Position numbers and translations under genes: made by a program
Notes under the pieces: generated by a model
Databases searched by the model: none
What the model was told of the DNA's origin: nothing
What the model saw: only the letters and a program-made list of their open reading frames with translations
Assembly (NCBI RefSeq): GCF_028769735.1
Contig: NC_088172.1
Coordinates: forward strand, 95,403,235-95,467,234
Length of the DNA stretch: 64,000 nt
Direction: 5' to 3'
Source of the DNA: Zonotrichia leucophrys gambelii
Lineage: Eukaryota > Chordata > Aves > Passeriformes > Passerellidae
Part shown: piece after piece, positions 26,560 to 39,836 of the stretch
How the letters are laid out: every line of letters begins with the position of its first letter
How positions within the stretch are numbered: the first letter of the stretch is position 1

Positions 26560-29500
26560 AACATGATTTTGCTCAGGTTTCTCAAGACAGGCATTTTCTG
26601 GGTAGCCATTCCTAATGCTGCTCTGAATATTTGTTTGGAGAGAGCACTGTGATGGATATCCCAGAACACACAGCCAGCTGTGCTTTGAAGTGCCAGTGGA
26701 GGGCTGGAGTGCGTGGTGTTATCTGTGAAGCACTCAGAAAAAACTTCAGATGGGCACTCAGGGAATGTTTTCACCTGCAGTCTCTCTTGCCTAAGTTCTC
26801 ACTGTGAATGAGAGCATCTTACATAGGCATTGTGTAATTCTCAATATTTGCACAGCAGCTCAGGTGTTATATCTATGAAAACCCTAGAAAAGCCTGGGAA
26901 ATAGTACTGATTCCTCTTCAGAGATTTTAATATGGACAATGAATAAGGCTCAGGGCTACAAACTGAACAGCAAATAGAAAACCAAATATTGAAGAACTTA
27001 TTATCCAGGCTATGCACTGAAGGAGGCAGAAAGCTCAGTGATAGTGTCATATATGATCATGTAATTAAAAACTACTTCATAATGGATACCCAGAAACAGA
27101 TTAAATTGAAAGTGCATAGCATATTTTGTCCTGACAGTTCACAGCTTCTAAGGGCTATAGTGCTTTATTTTATACAATTCTCTGAGCATAGGTTTTGAGT
27201 GCAGTACAATCATAGCTGTTATATTGACACTGAGGACTCAGGCTGGTTGGAGAAGATGCAAACCGCCCATACTGACCTGGGATTTAAAAGCCTGTGCTCT
27301 TAATGTCTGTCTAAGAATAACCAAAGGAGTGCAAAGATTGATCCAAACACACAGATGACAAAAATACTTGACAGTCTATTTTTAAAGGGCAAGCATTTTA
27401 ATACAGAACAGGCAATCTGATTAGTGGGGGTCAGAGTGGGGTTAAAATATTAAACTTTTTTAGCCATTAATTCATAATTTTGTAAGGGAAAAAGGCATTG
27501 CAAGTTCTTACCATGCTCCTACAAAAGAGGGAAAGAGTGCAAAAAGTAGTTGTAACCTACAGGAGTGAGAGGCAAGCAGGCAAAGCTTCCCACCAGTCAC
27601 TTTTGTGCTGACAAGATCTTTCTATACATCTTTCTATAAAGATTGGAAAATAGCATCATATAGTAGTGGGCAAGATTAAGCCTGTTTATTTCTTGACATT
27701 TCAGGGTGTTTTAATATTAATGCAGTTGAAAGATTGTTCTTTTTCCTATTCAGAGGACCTGATTCTGACTTAACTCTTATTTTACAATGGCTAAACGTAT
27801 CACCTTCAAGAGACATCAATTCTATTCTACACGAAAAAGAGCACTTCAATAAGTTATTTTATTACAACAACTGACAGAGCTACTAAATGTGAAAAATCCA
27901 CAGAAGCAAAATATTTTAGAAATATTGTACAGAATATATATGATTTCTAAGAACATTTTTCTCTTCCAATTCCTTTAGCTAATCAATCTTAGTACCTCTT
28001 TCTGCATTCTCTAATGACTGAAAGTTTAGTGTAAGTCACTGAGAGCTCAGACTGGACAAGGACAAGTTTCCAAGACATACTTGTGTGCTGTTTTTTAGAT
28101 TTCTGATGAGGAAGCTATAGAAGAGCAAAGCTGAATAACATCAAAACCTGTACCCTTCTCACTTTATATATTTAGGCTATGAAAGCAGCAATGAGCCCAA
28201 ATTATAGTGTAAAATCAAAATAACTAAATATTTCTAAGCTCTTAGAGGCATGCTCTTGAATTTGAGGTACTTCTATCACAATAGATACAGCATCACTGAC
28301 TGCTTTTTGCTATTTTTAATGCAAATGTAAATTAAATGAAGAGACAAATTCCATGCTTAAACCCAAGAAAGAAAAAAAACAATGAAAGCCACCAGTCACT
28401 GAATTTGCTTCTGAATTCGCATGATGCCATTAACTTAGACTGCAATGAATGTTCCTGTTTGTATTCTTCTTTTATACAGGGTAGAAATTGGAAGGACTTT
28501 TTTTCGCCCTTGCATCACTGTGGATGCTTTCATGGTTTAAGATTTTGTAAATCCACCAGGATGACTCACAGCATCACAATGGGTAAGATGCGCTTGAACA
28601 GCAAACTTGGATGTTCTAGGTATTTGTAATGTGCAAGAAAGACTTTACCTATTTAGAGACCCAAATGATATTTAAAAAAGGAGAACGAGATCCAGCCAGT
28701 GCTGAAACAATAGGTAAAACCTCTGGATGCCAACATGAATTGCAGTTGTCAGTGGATTTGTAAGAATACCAGGTCAAAACTTTTATCACTTGAACTCCTT
28801 TCTGTCACAGGATTTTTCTTTGCTATAAAAACTTGAATAGGAAACAGCGTGAAAATATTTCTCTCAGAACCTCAAACCTCATCCATTCTTTGTTACATTC
28901 TGAAATTCAAGATTTGTAATGTGGAAAAGAAAAACAAAACCTGTGCTGTACTGCTTATTATTACTGCACAACTTCCTGTAATACAGGACTCAGTTGTTTA
29001 ATTGCTACAGAGAAAAAAAAAAAAACTAAGTCAAGGCTAACTTCAATCCCAACTGCTCCTTCAAGTATTTTGGACTGAGAACAGTGACAAAAAAACCCCA
29101 ATGAAATTCCTGGAAACTACCATAACAGATACAGTGTTCACAGAAAAGTAGTGGAGTTTTGGGCCAACAAAGAAAATGTGATGTGAATATATTTTCTTCT
29201 GGTGAACTACTGGGAAAATTCTGACGTTTCTCTCATAATACTTAAGTTAGGAATGTTTTATGTAAGAATGTGAGATCTATATTCAGAATTCTTCAGCAAA
29301 CATTCAACTAAACCAGACAAACTTTTAGTTAATGTTGAGTGACAGTCCATTATTTATCTCTGAAAAACTATAGATTATTAAAAGAAACCCTTCCAGGTTC
29401 TTTGCAATGTCAAAGTTACAGAAATTATTTTTCTGCAATATCACTGGAAAAAAAAAAATGACACAGTATCAGCTTCTGAGAAGTTCAGCAACATTCATCT

Positions 29501-31050
29501 GAGAAGGACATGAAAGAAAGGCACTGATCTGTTCTTAAAAAAAAGAATCTGTTTACAAATCTTTCCTATATCACACCACAATAGTCTTAAGAATTAATTG
29601 ACTTACATCTATGGGTTTCTAAATTCTATTTTCACCTATCTCTGCTCTGATAAGAAAAAAAAACAAATTCAAAATGCACAACACTAGGAATCTCTCTGTC
29701 AGGACCAACATTCCTGGAAACTTCCTGTGGAAATTCCACTGCTTTCCTAAGGGAGGATGTCATGTGAAGCACCAGTCCACCCCAACAGACTGAGATCACC
29801 TGAAAATCACTGTGGTTAAACACAGCAGTGTGTGCAGTCCGGGAAGGAGCTGCTGTTCTCACCTGCCCTCTCTGACTCCCTGGACCTTCCAGCCCAAGAG
29901 TCTGGTTTTACAAACACAAAATGCACAAATAACTTTCGAAATGTAAAATGTAAGCCTGTTGCTGCGCAACAACCAGTGGAATCCAAGGTTTTTTATACCA
30001 CTTTCATCACACTTGCATGATTCAGAATCAGGGAAGATAACATCTTTAAGGCTGAAGAGCACTTTTTTCCTGCCATTAGAGCCCTATTTTCCCATTTTTA
30101 TTAACAATTAATATAACCTTAACATCACAAGACCATAATTCATTCTAAAGCTATTCAATGCAGCTGTGTTCTAGACACCCATTGCACAAATGCTGATAGG
30201 TGTGTGAAGATTCCTGTTGTCACCTTTGGAAACAAAGAGGAATCAGGATAATAAAGAAAATTACAGTATTGAGATACAGATCTTCATGTCTAGTCACTAA
30301 TTCTGTCATTTTCTATACACTTATTCAAATGAAAGTATATATACTTTATATTACATACATGCAATCTTTCTCAAAGAACCTTTTCCTAATGGAAATACCT
30401 CCTTTGAGAAAAATGCCATTTTAAAATGCTTTTTGTTAAAGCTAAAAAGCACAAAAGAGAAAGAAGGCAAACAAGAAGGTCATTCTGCACCAGAAATTAA
30501 GTTGTAATTCAGAAATTTTGGATCTGTGCTACACATTTCAGGTGCATAGGGTAGTGCCAGTGACCTCCTTAATGGCTGTACACATTCACTTAATTATAAA
30601 AAGACAGCACTGTGGGAAGAATCAATCAAGTTTCTCTGCCTCTAAGCAATGCAAAGCCCTTTCTCTAGACAAAACCAAAAAGTCAAGTGTTCTCATTTCA
30701 AGACCTTGTGCAACATGCCACAGTCTAAAAACAATCTGTGACTAGCACACCTGTGTAGCATTTTTGGGGTGTTACACCTCCATAGGCAAAATCCACTGTT
30801 CCTCAGTTTGTAGTGGCAGCAACTGCAAAGGTGATTCCGCACCATCCATTTGTTTGGGAAATCAGGTTTTCTCTCAAATCACAGAGAGTCTCACATTTAA
30901 GACAAAATTAGTCACATATCTTCACTCTTCCAGCATGGTTCATAAGGCACGTATTAAATTAATGAATAATTATAGTGAAGATGATCATGGCAATAAATAT
31001 CAGAATTCACAAAAAGTATTTTCTCTATAGACATTCCCAGATGAATACTA
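26560..31050. other. Intronic AT-rich sequence, nothing recognised
   Basis: No coding frame, RNA gene or complete repeat recognised. 29690-29900 is slightly GC-richer with overlapping small frames on both strands, which I read as chance. Confidence 0.5.
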
Positions 31051-31054
31051 CAGG

Positions 31055-31160
31055 CAGAATCAGCAGGTTATTTAATTTGCCCTAGTTCTCTCTGTTTTCA
31101 TATTCCTACTTGAATAATAAGTTCAGAATCAGCAGGTTATTAGGTTTGCTCTAATTCCAA
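31055..31160. repeat. Local direct repeat, 69 bp spacing
   Basis: The word cagaatcagcaggttatt occurs at 31055 and again at 31124, each followed by a similar ttgccctagtt or ttgctctaatt sequence. A third, weaker partial match (ctgctggttattagg) lies near 31246. This is a two- to three-copy degraded tandem duplication. Confidence 0.65.
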
Positions 31161-31469
31161 TCTTGAGTCAATGGGACTTCAAATTGACTCCAGTGGAAAA
31201 TGAAAACAGAACACATTTTCTTCAGATATCTAAAAGGTGCCAAATCTGCTGGTTATTAGGACATAACTAAGTAATTGCAGGTTCCTAATACACTCCGTAG
31301 CATTAAAGAAATCTAAAATCTCATCACAGAATCCTGGTCTGTAGCTGTCAGCTACCTCTCATTTCTTGACAATCTCAAGGAAGACATAACTGAGGCCACC
31401 TCTCACTTTCATCTGTCCCAGCACATGCTACAGTCAAGCCAATCATGACACACAGTGTCACCAAGCAAT

Positions 31470-31795
31470 TTCAGAAGGTTTTAAGCATTTCCCCATACAG
31501 AGTAACACCCTACTTTACCAGAAGGCTTCAGGTGTCTGCCCATGCAGGAGAAACATCATAGCACTTCAGCAGGCTACAAGCATCTGCCCTTCTTGTTCTT
31601 TGTCCCAACCTTTTATACCCTCACATTAATTCATTGCACCTGTGTGCCCACTGCTCCCTTTGGTGATTGGTCAGTGCACCTGGGCACTCCTTGTCTCGTT
31701 GCTTTTAATGCTTTTCACCTGCTTCTCACAGCTGTATTAGGGATGAGGCTCAGCCACAGCCCCACTCCCAATTACCATAAACTGCTTTCCTACAT
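31470..31795 (-). mobile_element. Probable LTR fragment, same strand as NRXN1
   Basis: Read on the minus strand, this GC-richer block has a CCAAT box (complement of ATTGG, 31666-31670). About 50 bp downstream is a good TATA box (TATAAAA, complement of 31611-31617), followed by a transcript-like leader. That CCAAT-TATA arrangement inside an isolated block is typical of a retroviral U3 promoter. The start may be TGTAGGAAAG at about 31795. The 3' end is not clear and I found no AATAAA in the expected place. It could instead be a fragment of another repeat. It lies in the sense orientation within NRXN1. Confidence 0.4.
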
Positions 31796-31799
31796 TCAC

Positions 31800-34700
31800 C
31801 CTCAGATCTTTCATTGAAAATGGAAGAGAATAAAACTTAAAAAATTATGTGGTTTTTGATTAGGAGCAAGAGTTCTTCACTGTGCTCAGACATTAAATCC
31901 TGGATCTTTCTACAGTAATAAGGAACCTTTTACAGTAATAAGGAAGACTTTTATGCAGGTGTTACGAAGAACTTTTGTGACCATCAGAAGAGCTGAATTG
32001 TCAGAGGAGAAGTGGCTGGCAGGTGACAAGCTACATCATTTCCAGTGTCTAGTCAGAACAATGGCAGACAAAAAAGCAAGAAAAAACACACTATTCTGAA
32101 TACTCAGCTATGGATAGGCAGTAGGAAGGCCTGCAATTTCAAAGCCAGCTAACAATTATTAGTTCTGTAGACTAAAGTGGTCACACAATAGTAAAGGGAG
32201 CTTCAGGTCTTGACTTCCTCTCCTACATCCCTAATAGAAATTCTGATCTTTCATGTATCTGATGACCAGGAAAAAAGATCCTACCAAAAGCTCCTGTATG
32301 GAGGAGCTTCACTTTACAGAAAGCAAACTGAAAAAGTGATGTGAACTGTGCAGGGTCACTGAGAAAGCAATGTCCTATAAAACCCATGTGGGTTTTCCTA
32401 CTTCATTGCTTCATTAGTTACTGCAGATATTTTGTTCATTGAAGCACTTATTGATCCTGATTCTGCTCCGAGATCCAAGAGAATGGCTACACATTTGCAT
32501 GAACTCACCACATACAATTTATTAGCTTGGCAGAAGAACACCTGAGCTGAAAAATTGAGTTCTGCATATACAACAGAATAATCCAGGCTGGTGAAGTGCT
32601 TGTGATACACTCAGATAACATCACCACAGTACAGAATGAGAAATTGCCATTCAAGAAAGTGCATATCCTTTGTAAAAGATTAAATTATGATCCCAGCTCT
32701 GCACAGAACTAAATAAAGGCAGCAAAGTACTGACTTTGTTAGCCAATTCTATACATAACACAATTAAAGGTATGTCAGTTACACACTAACCATTGAAATA
32801 AGCATATTTGGTCTCTACAATTTAGTCCTTGGATTCACAAAGGTATTGAACACCTCAGAATGCCCTTCACTCTTCTGGAAAATCATGTGTTTATGAAAGT
32901 ACACAAATTTCAACTACAACACAACAAACTGGACAGAGCATTTTTCCAAAAAGTGGTATTGGTTTCATGTTTTCTACAAGGAGCACCAAGCTTTCTGGTA
33001 GGTAAAACATCATATTAAATTCACCAAGACAGGTGGGTGAAGCTTTCTCTTTTAAGTTACCAACCAATTTTTATATGTTTATTAAGGGATGCATCAACCC
33101 TCCAAGCTGCCTATGTCAATGTTAGCCTCTACATAAAACTATTTCTATCAGGAACTCATTTTTAATTGTCAGCCTTTTCCCCATTACTAACATCAGGTCA
33201 GTAATGATGAAGGGGTAAAATCCCACAAATTCATGGCTAACATCTATTGTTAAAAGATTCCCAGAGAGTCAACCTTCAGCTGAGAAAAAAGATCAAGTAC
33301 ATTTGATCCAAAATGCCTGCAAGCCCTGAAATGCAATTACATCAAGACATAGAGAATTTTAACATATATTATTTTGAAAATCCTAATGAATATGACCAAT
33401 CTGACACAAGGCCCTATGGTGCTAGATTCTAGCATATTAGCTGTCTATAGTTCACAATATAGACTTAAATTTAACAAGGACCCAGCACCTCAACTAGGTC
33501 CAACGGGAAACAAAAACCTCACTACTTAAAATATTATTTATCTGGAGTACAAAGATATAGGCTATAAACATTTCAATATCATCATTTTGAAAGGATTAGT
33601 AATACTCAACGAGAAACCTCCTCAGAAGATAATATAAAACAGACTGCCAACTCCTAATTACCAGTGAAACAGTATTTTAATTCCAGTGATTTTACATGAA
33701 GCAAATATTGAAATCAATATCCTATCATACTGAATCCTGGCAAAAAAAATACTATATCAAATTTCATTAGGAAAATGATGCAAAACTACCCTTTAAACTG
33801 ACATAAGGATTGGGTTTTTAAATGACTACATGTGAATGTAACAGATGTAACAGTTCTGAATGACTTTTTGATTACTTGACTATCCGCTCTCAAGATTCTA
33901 CTCTGACAACAAAGTCACCATTTTGAAATATTAAATAAAATGAAATAATGAATGCTAAATTATTTGCATTATTTTTACATATATAGAACCTCAGTGCAAT
34001 CTCTGGTGCATTTCTAGCCCTCCTTCTAATCCAACATCACCCCAGTGGCCACTGACACTGGCAAGAAAATCATCATGAAGAAGAAATACAGATCATGTAG
34101 ATAAAGATTCTGAAGTGTAAATCAAAAAGGCAAGTTTTGTTCACAGTATTTAATAGCCCAAAGTAGATTGAACTAGGATTCAAGAGGGATAAAGACCATG
34201 GTGACTACTCTGTTAAGACTGACTATTGGCAATGAGTTCAACAACATCTCACGCAAACACACAACTTGCAATAGATAATTAATGCCAAAAGAAGTTCGAA
34301 TGTTTCATTCAAGGCATAAAGAGAATAAAATGGATTAAAATATCAAAAATTTTAAAGAGATATAAATATTGGATGGCATTTAAAAAAGTAAACATGCAAA
34401 AGGAAATACAACCAAGACTGATGCAGTATATTCAGAACCCAAACAAACAAATCTAAGTGCTGGCTAGGCTGAGACATCTGGAACTGACTTCCTGAAAAAT
34501 CACTTTCACAGTTCAAAACATAGCTGGCATCAACTCCTGAATATCTGACAAGGAAGAGCATCTCTTACAGGGAACAGCTGCCTGAACAGCCCTCATTTTT
34601 CTCACAAACCAGAAACTCAGTGGAACAGCTAAAATACATGTTATAAACAGGAATAGTTTGAACTCACAGAGCAATTGCCTGAATAGATGCTAATATTGAG

Positions 34701-37700
34701 GTAAGTAGGGAAGCTGTATTTTAAAAATATAAAGGATCCTGTCTGCAACTTTTTCAAGCCACTAGAGATATAGAAAAGTAGAAAGGCATGGAGTGACAAG
34801 AAGTTAGATTCAGTGAGAAACTTTCCCCAACTCAATGCACCCTGTGTATTTTACTACCTCTTTTAGAACTGCCTGCTTTCTTTCTCAGACAGGATACTGG
34901 ACATGGCTATTTTTATATAAATGAGGATGAAAGAAAAATTATACTTTTTTTTTTTTTTTTGTCTGAAGTCAGAGGGCCACTATTTTAGTCATTTAATAGG
35001 CAAAACAGTGTGGGTTTTTTTATTTTGATATTTTAACCTATGGAGAAAAATTACAATTTGGAGGTTCACTGATTTGAAGAATGTATTCTCCTTACCTTCT
35101 AGGAACTTGACTTAATGAACTAGAAATCTGACTTTGAAGTATATATTTTTAATAAAAATCTCTCCCTATCATAGGATCAAGCCATAACAATTTGAGTAAT
35201 TTCAGGAAATATTGTAATTTTCACCTAATAGAAGGTTGAATTGTATGTCAAAAACTTAACAGAAAACTGATATGGCAGTCAGGGTCTATTTCACTGCTAC
35301 TCTTATTCCTAATAAAATTTGTTATAATTTTGTGTATTTTTTCCTTCTACAGAATCACTATTATTATGTGGACTAATATACCCTTGCCTTTTTCAGTACA
35401 AAGCAGAGATTTTATCTTTTAGAAGGCTCTTGTACTGTTTTTATTCATGGGCCTATCAACCAGAGAACTGCTAGAGATCATAGTTTTCTTTGCTATGGAT
35501 TGCACATCCTTGACACTGAAGCAAAATTCCAGTCCTTTTTCTCTGGTTTATGCCAATGTTCCCATTGAAGAGAACTTAGATCCTACTGGAACAAAAGGAA
35601 TGACTGAATGGTTCCTTCCTAGCTTGCACTATTCTCCCAGTGGTGTAGTTCATAAAACATAAATGAAGCTACTCCTGATTTAGACAGGTATAAAACCAGT
35701 TAAGCCTACTGGAAATAATTTATATTACTATAACTTATATTACTATATTACTGGAAATAATTTGAAATACTATTTTTTGGTAAAATAAAAAAGAAAAAAG
35801 ACAAAACAAAAAACCCCAACAGAACAAAAAAATCCAACCCAAAACTTGGTTGAACTTCACTCTTACAAGAAAAAAAAATTACTTGGGATCATTAATAAGC
35901 TTTTCAAAGATGAAAATCTGCGAAAAAAACCACCAGATTTTCTCCTGAAAATAACTGAACTTGTATTTAAAATGGCATCTTAAGACTTGAAATGTTGACT
36001 CTAAATCTATTACTTTTTAATTCCTAAATGTGCACGTCAGGGTAGAAAATTTTGAAAAGGTTTTCTTTGTTATTGTTGGTATTAATTCCTACAGTCCTCA
36101 TTACACCAAGGAACTCTGTGTTTTACCATACTGCAAAGACATAGAAAAACAACAAATCCAAGGCAAAAAAAAAAATTTACATATTAAAAAAATTCAAGGA
36201 AAATAGAATTTAATCACCATCTTTCACCTTTAAATAGAAGGTATCAACTAGGAAATGTGGATAAAATTTTAGATAAAAATGGAAATTGGGGGGGTCTTCG
36301 TATTTAAAACCATTTTTAAACAAAAAAACTCAAAAGACCCCTTCAGATAATTGCAGCCTGAGATGATCCTCTAGCAATGGCAATGTCTTTCCAAGGCTTG
36401 TGGGAAATTTACACATTCTGGGAACAAAAGATCAAAGTTCAACAGCTTAATGTCTATGTTGGCTACAAAAAACTAAAGAATGGAAGCCAAGGTTTCTTTC
36501 TTGGCAGATACAAAGGCTTTACTTGTCCTTCTGCCTTTTCTGGTTCTTAGAATATTAAATAATTTATAACAGTTCAATATCTTTGCTGGCACATGTGAGT
36601 AACTTCAAATCCCTTCATCAAAACTTGACTGATCGAAGTGTCAGCTGCTACCTTTTCTCAATTAACAGGTATAAACTGCAATGTGGTTCCATTTATGTTG
36701 CTGTCAGGGCAAATGTTGCCTCCTGTTTCAAATGAAATAACAATCTGAATACTTTTCTGCTAAAATTATAAGCTTTCCCATTATTTTATAAGGTTTCTTA
36801 GTAGTCAAGGGACATGTGAGGAGGATCTTGATGCCACTGATGTCCACTATAAAACCACTAGCACTTTCAGCATTTCATCTTAATTTAAAGGGGATTCTAA
36901 ATGTTATTTTGAGTATTATCTTAAAAATTCCATACAAATTTCACTAAATATAAATATGTACATGTATTTCTCTAAAATTGTATCTAAGCATAAAAAATGT
37001 TCCTTAAAAATAGGCACTGAACATATTATTATGTAAAGGCAATAATTTATCTGACATATTACATGTAATCATGTGAACTCTTTCACATAAGTATTATATA
37101 CGCAAAATAGCTTCAAATAAATAAACTAAGTTTTAGTGTAAAGGGCATATAAATCTATAATAGTATTATTAGTATTTAAATTCCCATTATTGCTTTAACA
37201 AAGCTGCTACACCTCATAATTTCTTTTTCTTTATAATAGGGCCTAACTCAGAGATGCTAAGACATTAAAACATATTGTACATACACCTATATATTATGTA
37301 GCATCATATATTAAAAATTGACACCCAAATACTAAATCAATTGAGAGGGTTTACCTAATATAAAAGATATTTCATTTTACATTTTCTAGGAATGGGTGCA
37401 ATTGAAAGTACAAATGATTAATTTTCTGAAACTATTATTTCCTCCTATAAAAAATTATTTAAAGTGTTAGTTTGGTTTGAATTTTTCACGAATGGCAGAT
37501 GAGAGATAAACAGCTGATAAAAGTAAACAGGATGCAGAATGACTGTAGCATTTTGAGTATTGACACTAAGGACAGAAGGTGTTACATAATAAAGCACAGT
37601 CACAAATGATGTTTTCTTTCTCATAATGAGTGAAATCTGATAGAAATGCTAAAGGCAAATTATTCAGCCATAAATGTCATGCAGCCACTCAGTGAAGATC

Positions 37701-38700
37701 TTAATTTGGCCTTGATAATATCTTATTCATATTTACCTTTTACATTTTAAACTTAGGTCTCTGCTCTCCAATCTTGTCATGACAATCATATTTTCCCTTG
37801 ATACATTTACTATTATTTCATGTCCTGCTCTAGGTACACAACATACATAATTTCTATGCCTAAGGAGCTGCAAGCAATGGTACATTTACTAACAAAATAA
37901 TAAAAACAAGAGTCCTGCATGCATCTGCAAAGAAAACGTTCACATTCTTTCCATTTGCCAAAAACAATGGGCACTGAATATGAATCATATTTTACCCAGT
38001 GATTTATTTGTAGATGAGATTAAGGAAACTGCTGTTTTTCTAGGTTCCCTCATCCTTGGTAAAACTACTCAGTCATTTTGTGGTCTTGGAGTATGTTCTT
38101 CCCCCTTGCCCTTTTGTGTTCTCCCTGTCTAACTGGCATGGTGAATTGCTAAATATGTTGCAAAGCAGTACCCTTCTTATTCATGCAAAAACATAATCCT
38201 CCATTTAATCCCCTTCCTCCCCGGCCACAATTTAAGGAATTCACAAATAAATCACTGATTTTATTTCAATGACATAGCAGAGGCAAATACAAAGTGGACT
38301 CTGGGTCTCCTCTACCCTACAAAACCAAGCCCAGATCACCTTTGCACTTAATCCAGTTAAATTATTCCCAGCATCAATTTCCCTGCTCCCCAAATTATTT
38401 ACCACCAGCTGCTTGTGATAGGCATGCACGTCCCCTCCCTCAGCTCCCACCGAGCGTGGTCCCAGCCACCCCCTGCCATCTGGGTGACACCTGGTACCCA
38501 GCACCCATCTCTCCTTTACCCAGAACAACCCGAAAACACGGGAAGATGCTCAGATAACACCCTCTTCCTCCTCTCACTCATCCTCGCAGAGAACAGAAGA
38601 GTGATGGCACCATGGTTGGCCACAGAGACACATGGAAGACATGGAGGAGAAGGTGGGGAAGAGGGGAGCCGGGGACATGGTGGGAAGAGAGGGGAGGGAG
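31800..38700. other. Intronic AT-rich sequence, nothing recognised
   Basis: Almost 7 kb of AT-rich, CpG-poor intron with only small chance frames. A (T)n run lies near 34946-34961. Close direct repeats occur at 35708-35770 (ggaaataattt twice). GC content climbs after about 38400 toward the NRXN1 coding exon. Confidence 0.5.
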
Positions 38701-38809
38701 GAAGATCCACTCATACAGATGAAACTTCATGCAGGCCTGGTCTCCGACCCGTCCCCTCCACGGAGCCATGGGGAGGGGGGCGATGGGGCGAGTTGAGATG
38801 GCCCCTTAC

Positions 38810-39548
38810 CTTCACTGCAGTCCTTCCCTCGGAAGCCCGTTTGGGAGCAGTCACAGACGGCCTGGTCGTTGAGCACCGAGCAGACGCCCCCGTTGAGGCA
38901 GACGTCGTCCCTGGCGCACAGCCGGCTCTGCTCGTCATCCAGCCGCACCTCCTGGCTCTCCAGCGGCGACGCCTGCGTGTAGTTCACCCGCACGTCTGTT
39001 ATCCAGCCCTTGAAGGGCTCCCGGTCCTTGACGGAGGAGAGCGTCAGCTTTAGCGTCGCCGACCGCAGCTCCGGCGGGAGCCCTCCTAGGAAGAGCCCGC
39101 TGAAGACAGTCATGTCCCGCCGTTTGGACTTCACCTCCACCCACTTGGCCTCCGCTCGGTCAATGATCAGCGTCGTGTTCTTGAAGTGGCGGCGGATGAC
39201 GACGGCGTGCCAGCGGTTGTCGTTGACCGCCGTGTCCGAGAGCAGGGTGGCAGGCTCGGCGCAGAAGATGGAGAAGCTGAGCTGTAGCCGCCCTCCCTGG
39301 GTGAGGATGAGCTCCAGGAAGTCACAGAAACCCTCGTCGTCGAAGTAGAGCACCAGCCCGCTGGAGCTGCGCGTCTTCATGTTGAAGCTCATTTCACTCT
39401 CGCAGCAGGCGTTCCACTTGGGGAAGCGGGTCCACTGGCCCTCCGCACCTGGGAACTCCAGCCCGCTGCCCAGCTCGGCCCAGCAGCCCAGCAGTAGGGC
39501 CAGCCAGAGCAGCAGGCAGCCCCCGCGCCGCACCAGCACCGCCCCCAT
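38810..39548 (-). CDS. NRXN1: Neurexin-1-alpha, first coding exon (residues 1-246)
   Basis: Encodes the N-terminus of alpha-neurexin-1, a presynaptic adhesion protein that binds neuroligins, LRRTMs, cerebellins and neurexophilins and helps organise neurotransmitter release. In order: signal peptide about 1-29 (basic RR, Leu-rich core, cleavage expected before LEFPG); LNS domain 1 about 30-205 with the family signatures [11 protein letters not shown] and [15 protein letters not shown]-like domain 1 with six cysteines at 211, 217, 223, 232, 234 and 244. N-glycosylation sequons are at N124 (NTT) and N189 (NYT). The start ATG (39548-39546) is the first in-frame ATG, has A at -3 and G at +4, and matches the known neurexin-1 start. 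The frame stays open upstream to 39776, but that codon is GTG. The exon ends GAAG at 38810 before gtaagg, leaving a phase-1 junction. It is NRXN1 rather than NRXN2 or NRXN3 because the signal peptide and LNS1 match neurexin-1 far better from memory. The segment before EGF C2 is shorter than I recall for mammals. Confidence 0.96.
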
Positions 39549-39836
39549 CCTGCGCGGCCTGGGGCGGCTGAGCGGGGCGGCAGGGCTGGCGGGGGGCGGC
39601 ACCGGGGCCCCGGCGGCAGACAGGGTAAAATCTTGCCGGGCGCCGGCCGCGCTGGAAGCTTTGGGCACGCTCACCCCCGCCCCGGGTGCGGGGGTCACTG
39701 TGGGAGACTCCCCGGGGCGGGGGGCCGCAGCTGCCCCACGGGATGGGGTTGGGCACAAGATGGTGCCCGGGGCCACTGGAGGGGACCCGCAGTCGGGGTA
39801 AGGCGCCGTTGGATCTCTTCACTGGCCGGCCACGCT
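39549..39836 (-). other. NRXN1: NRXN1 exon 2, 5' UTR part
   Basis: The acceptor is predicted at 39838-39837 (AG). On the minus strand the intron ends caccttttgcag, with a branch-site-like CTGAT about 30 bases before. The exon then starts AGCGTGG at 39836. This gives 288 bases of leader before the ATG. The leader is GC-rich and contains no ATG in any frame. Without transcript data the acceptor is a prediction, and a start of transcription inside this exon is also possible. Confidence 0.6.

Larger units (their letters stand above)
1..38809 (-). other. NRXN1: NRXN1 intron 2 (partial, 5' portion)
   Basis: This is the stretch downstream of the first coding exon on the minus strand. It begins with the donor gtaagg at 38809-38804 and runs off the left edge of the window without an acceptor joined to neurexin-like coding sequence. 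The DNA is AT-rich, CpG-poor and full of stop codons in all frames. From knowledge of the family, alpha-neurexin-1 genes have very long introns after the first coding exon, so an uninterrupted 38.8 kb intron is expected. Repeats inside it are listed separately. Confidence 0.85.

Noticed and set aside
39549..39776. In-frame N-terminal extension of the neurexin reading frame up to 39776
   Set aside because: The codon at 39776-39774 is GTG, not ATG. No in-frame ATG lies before 39548, and the 39548 start matches the known signal peptide.
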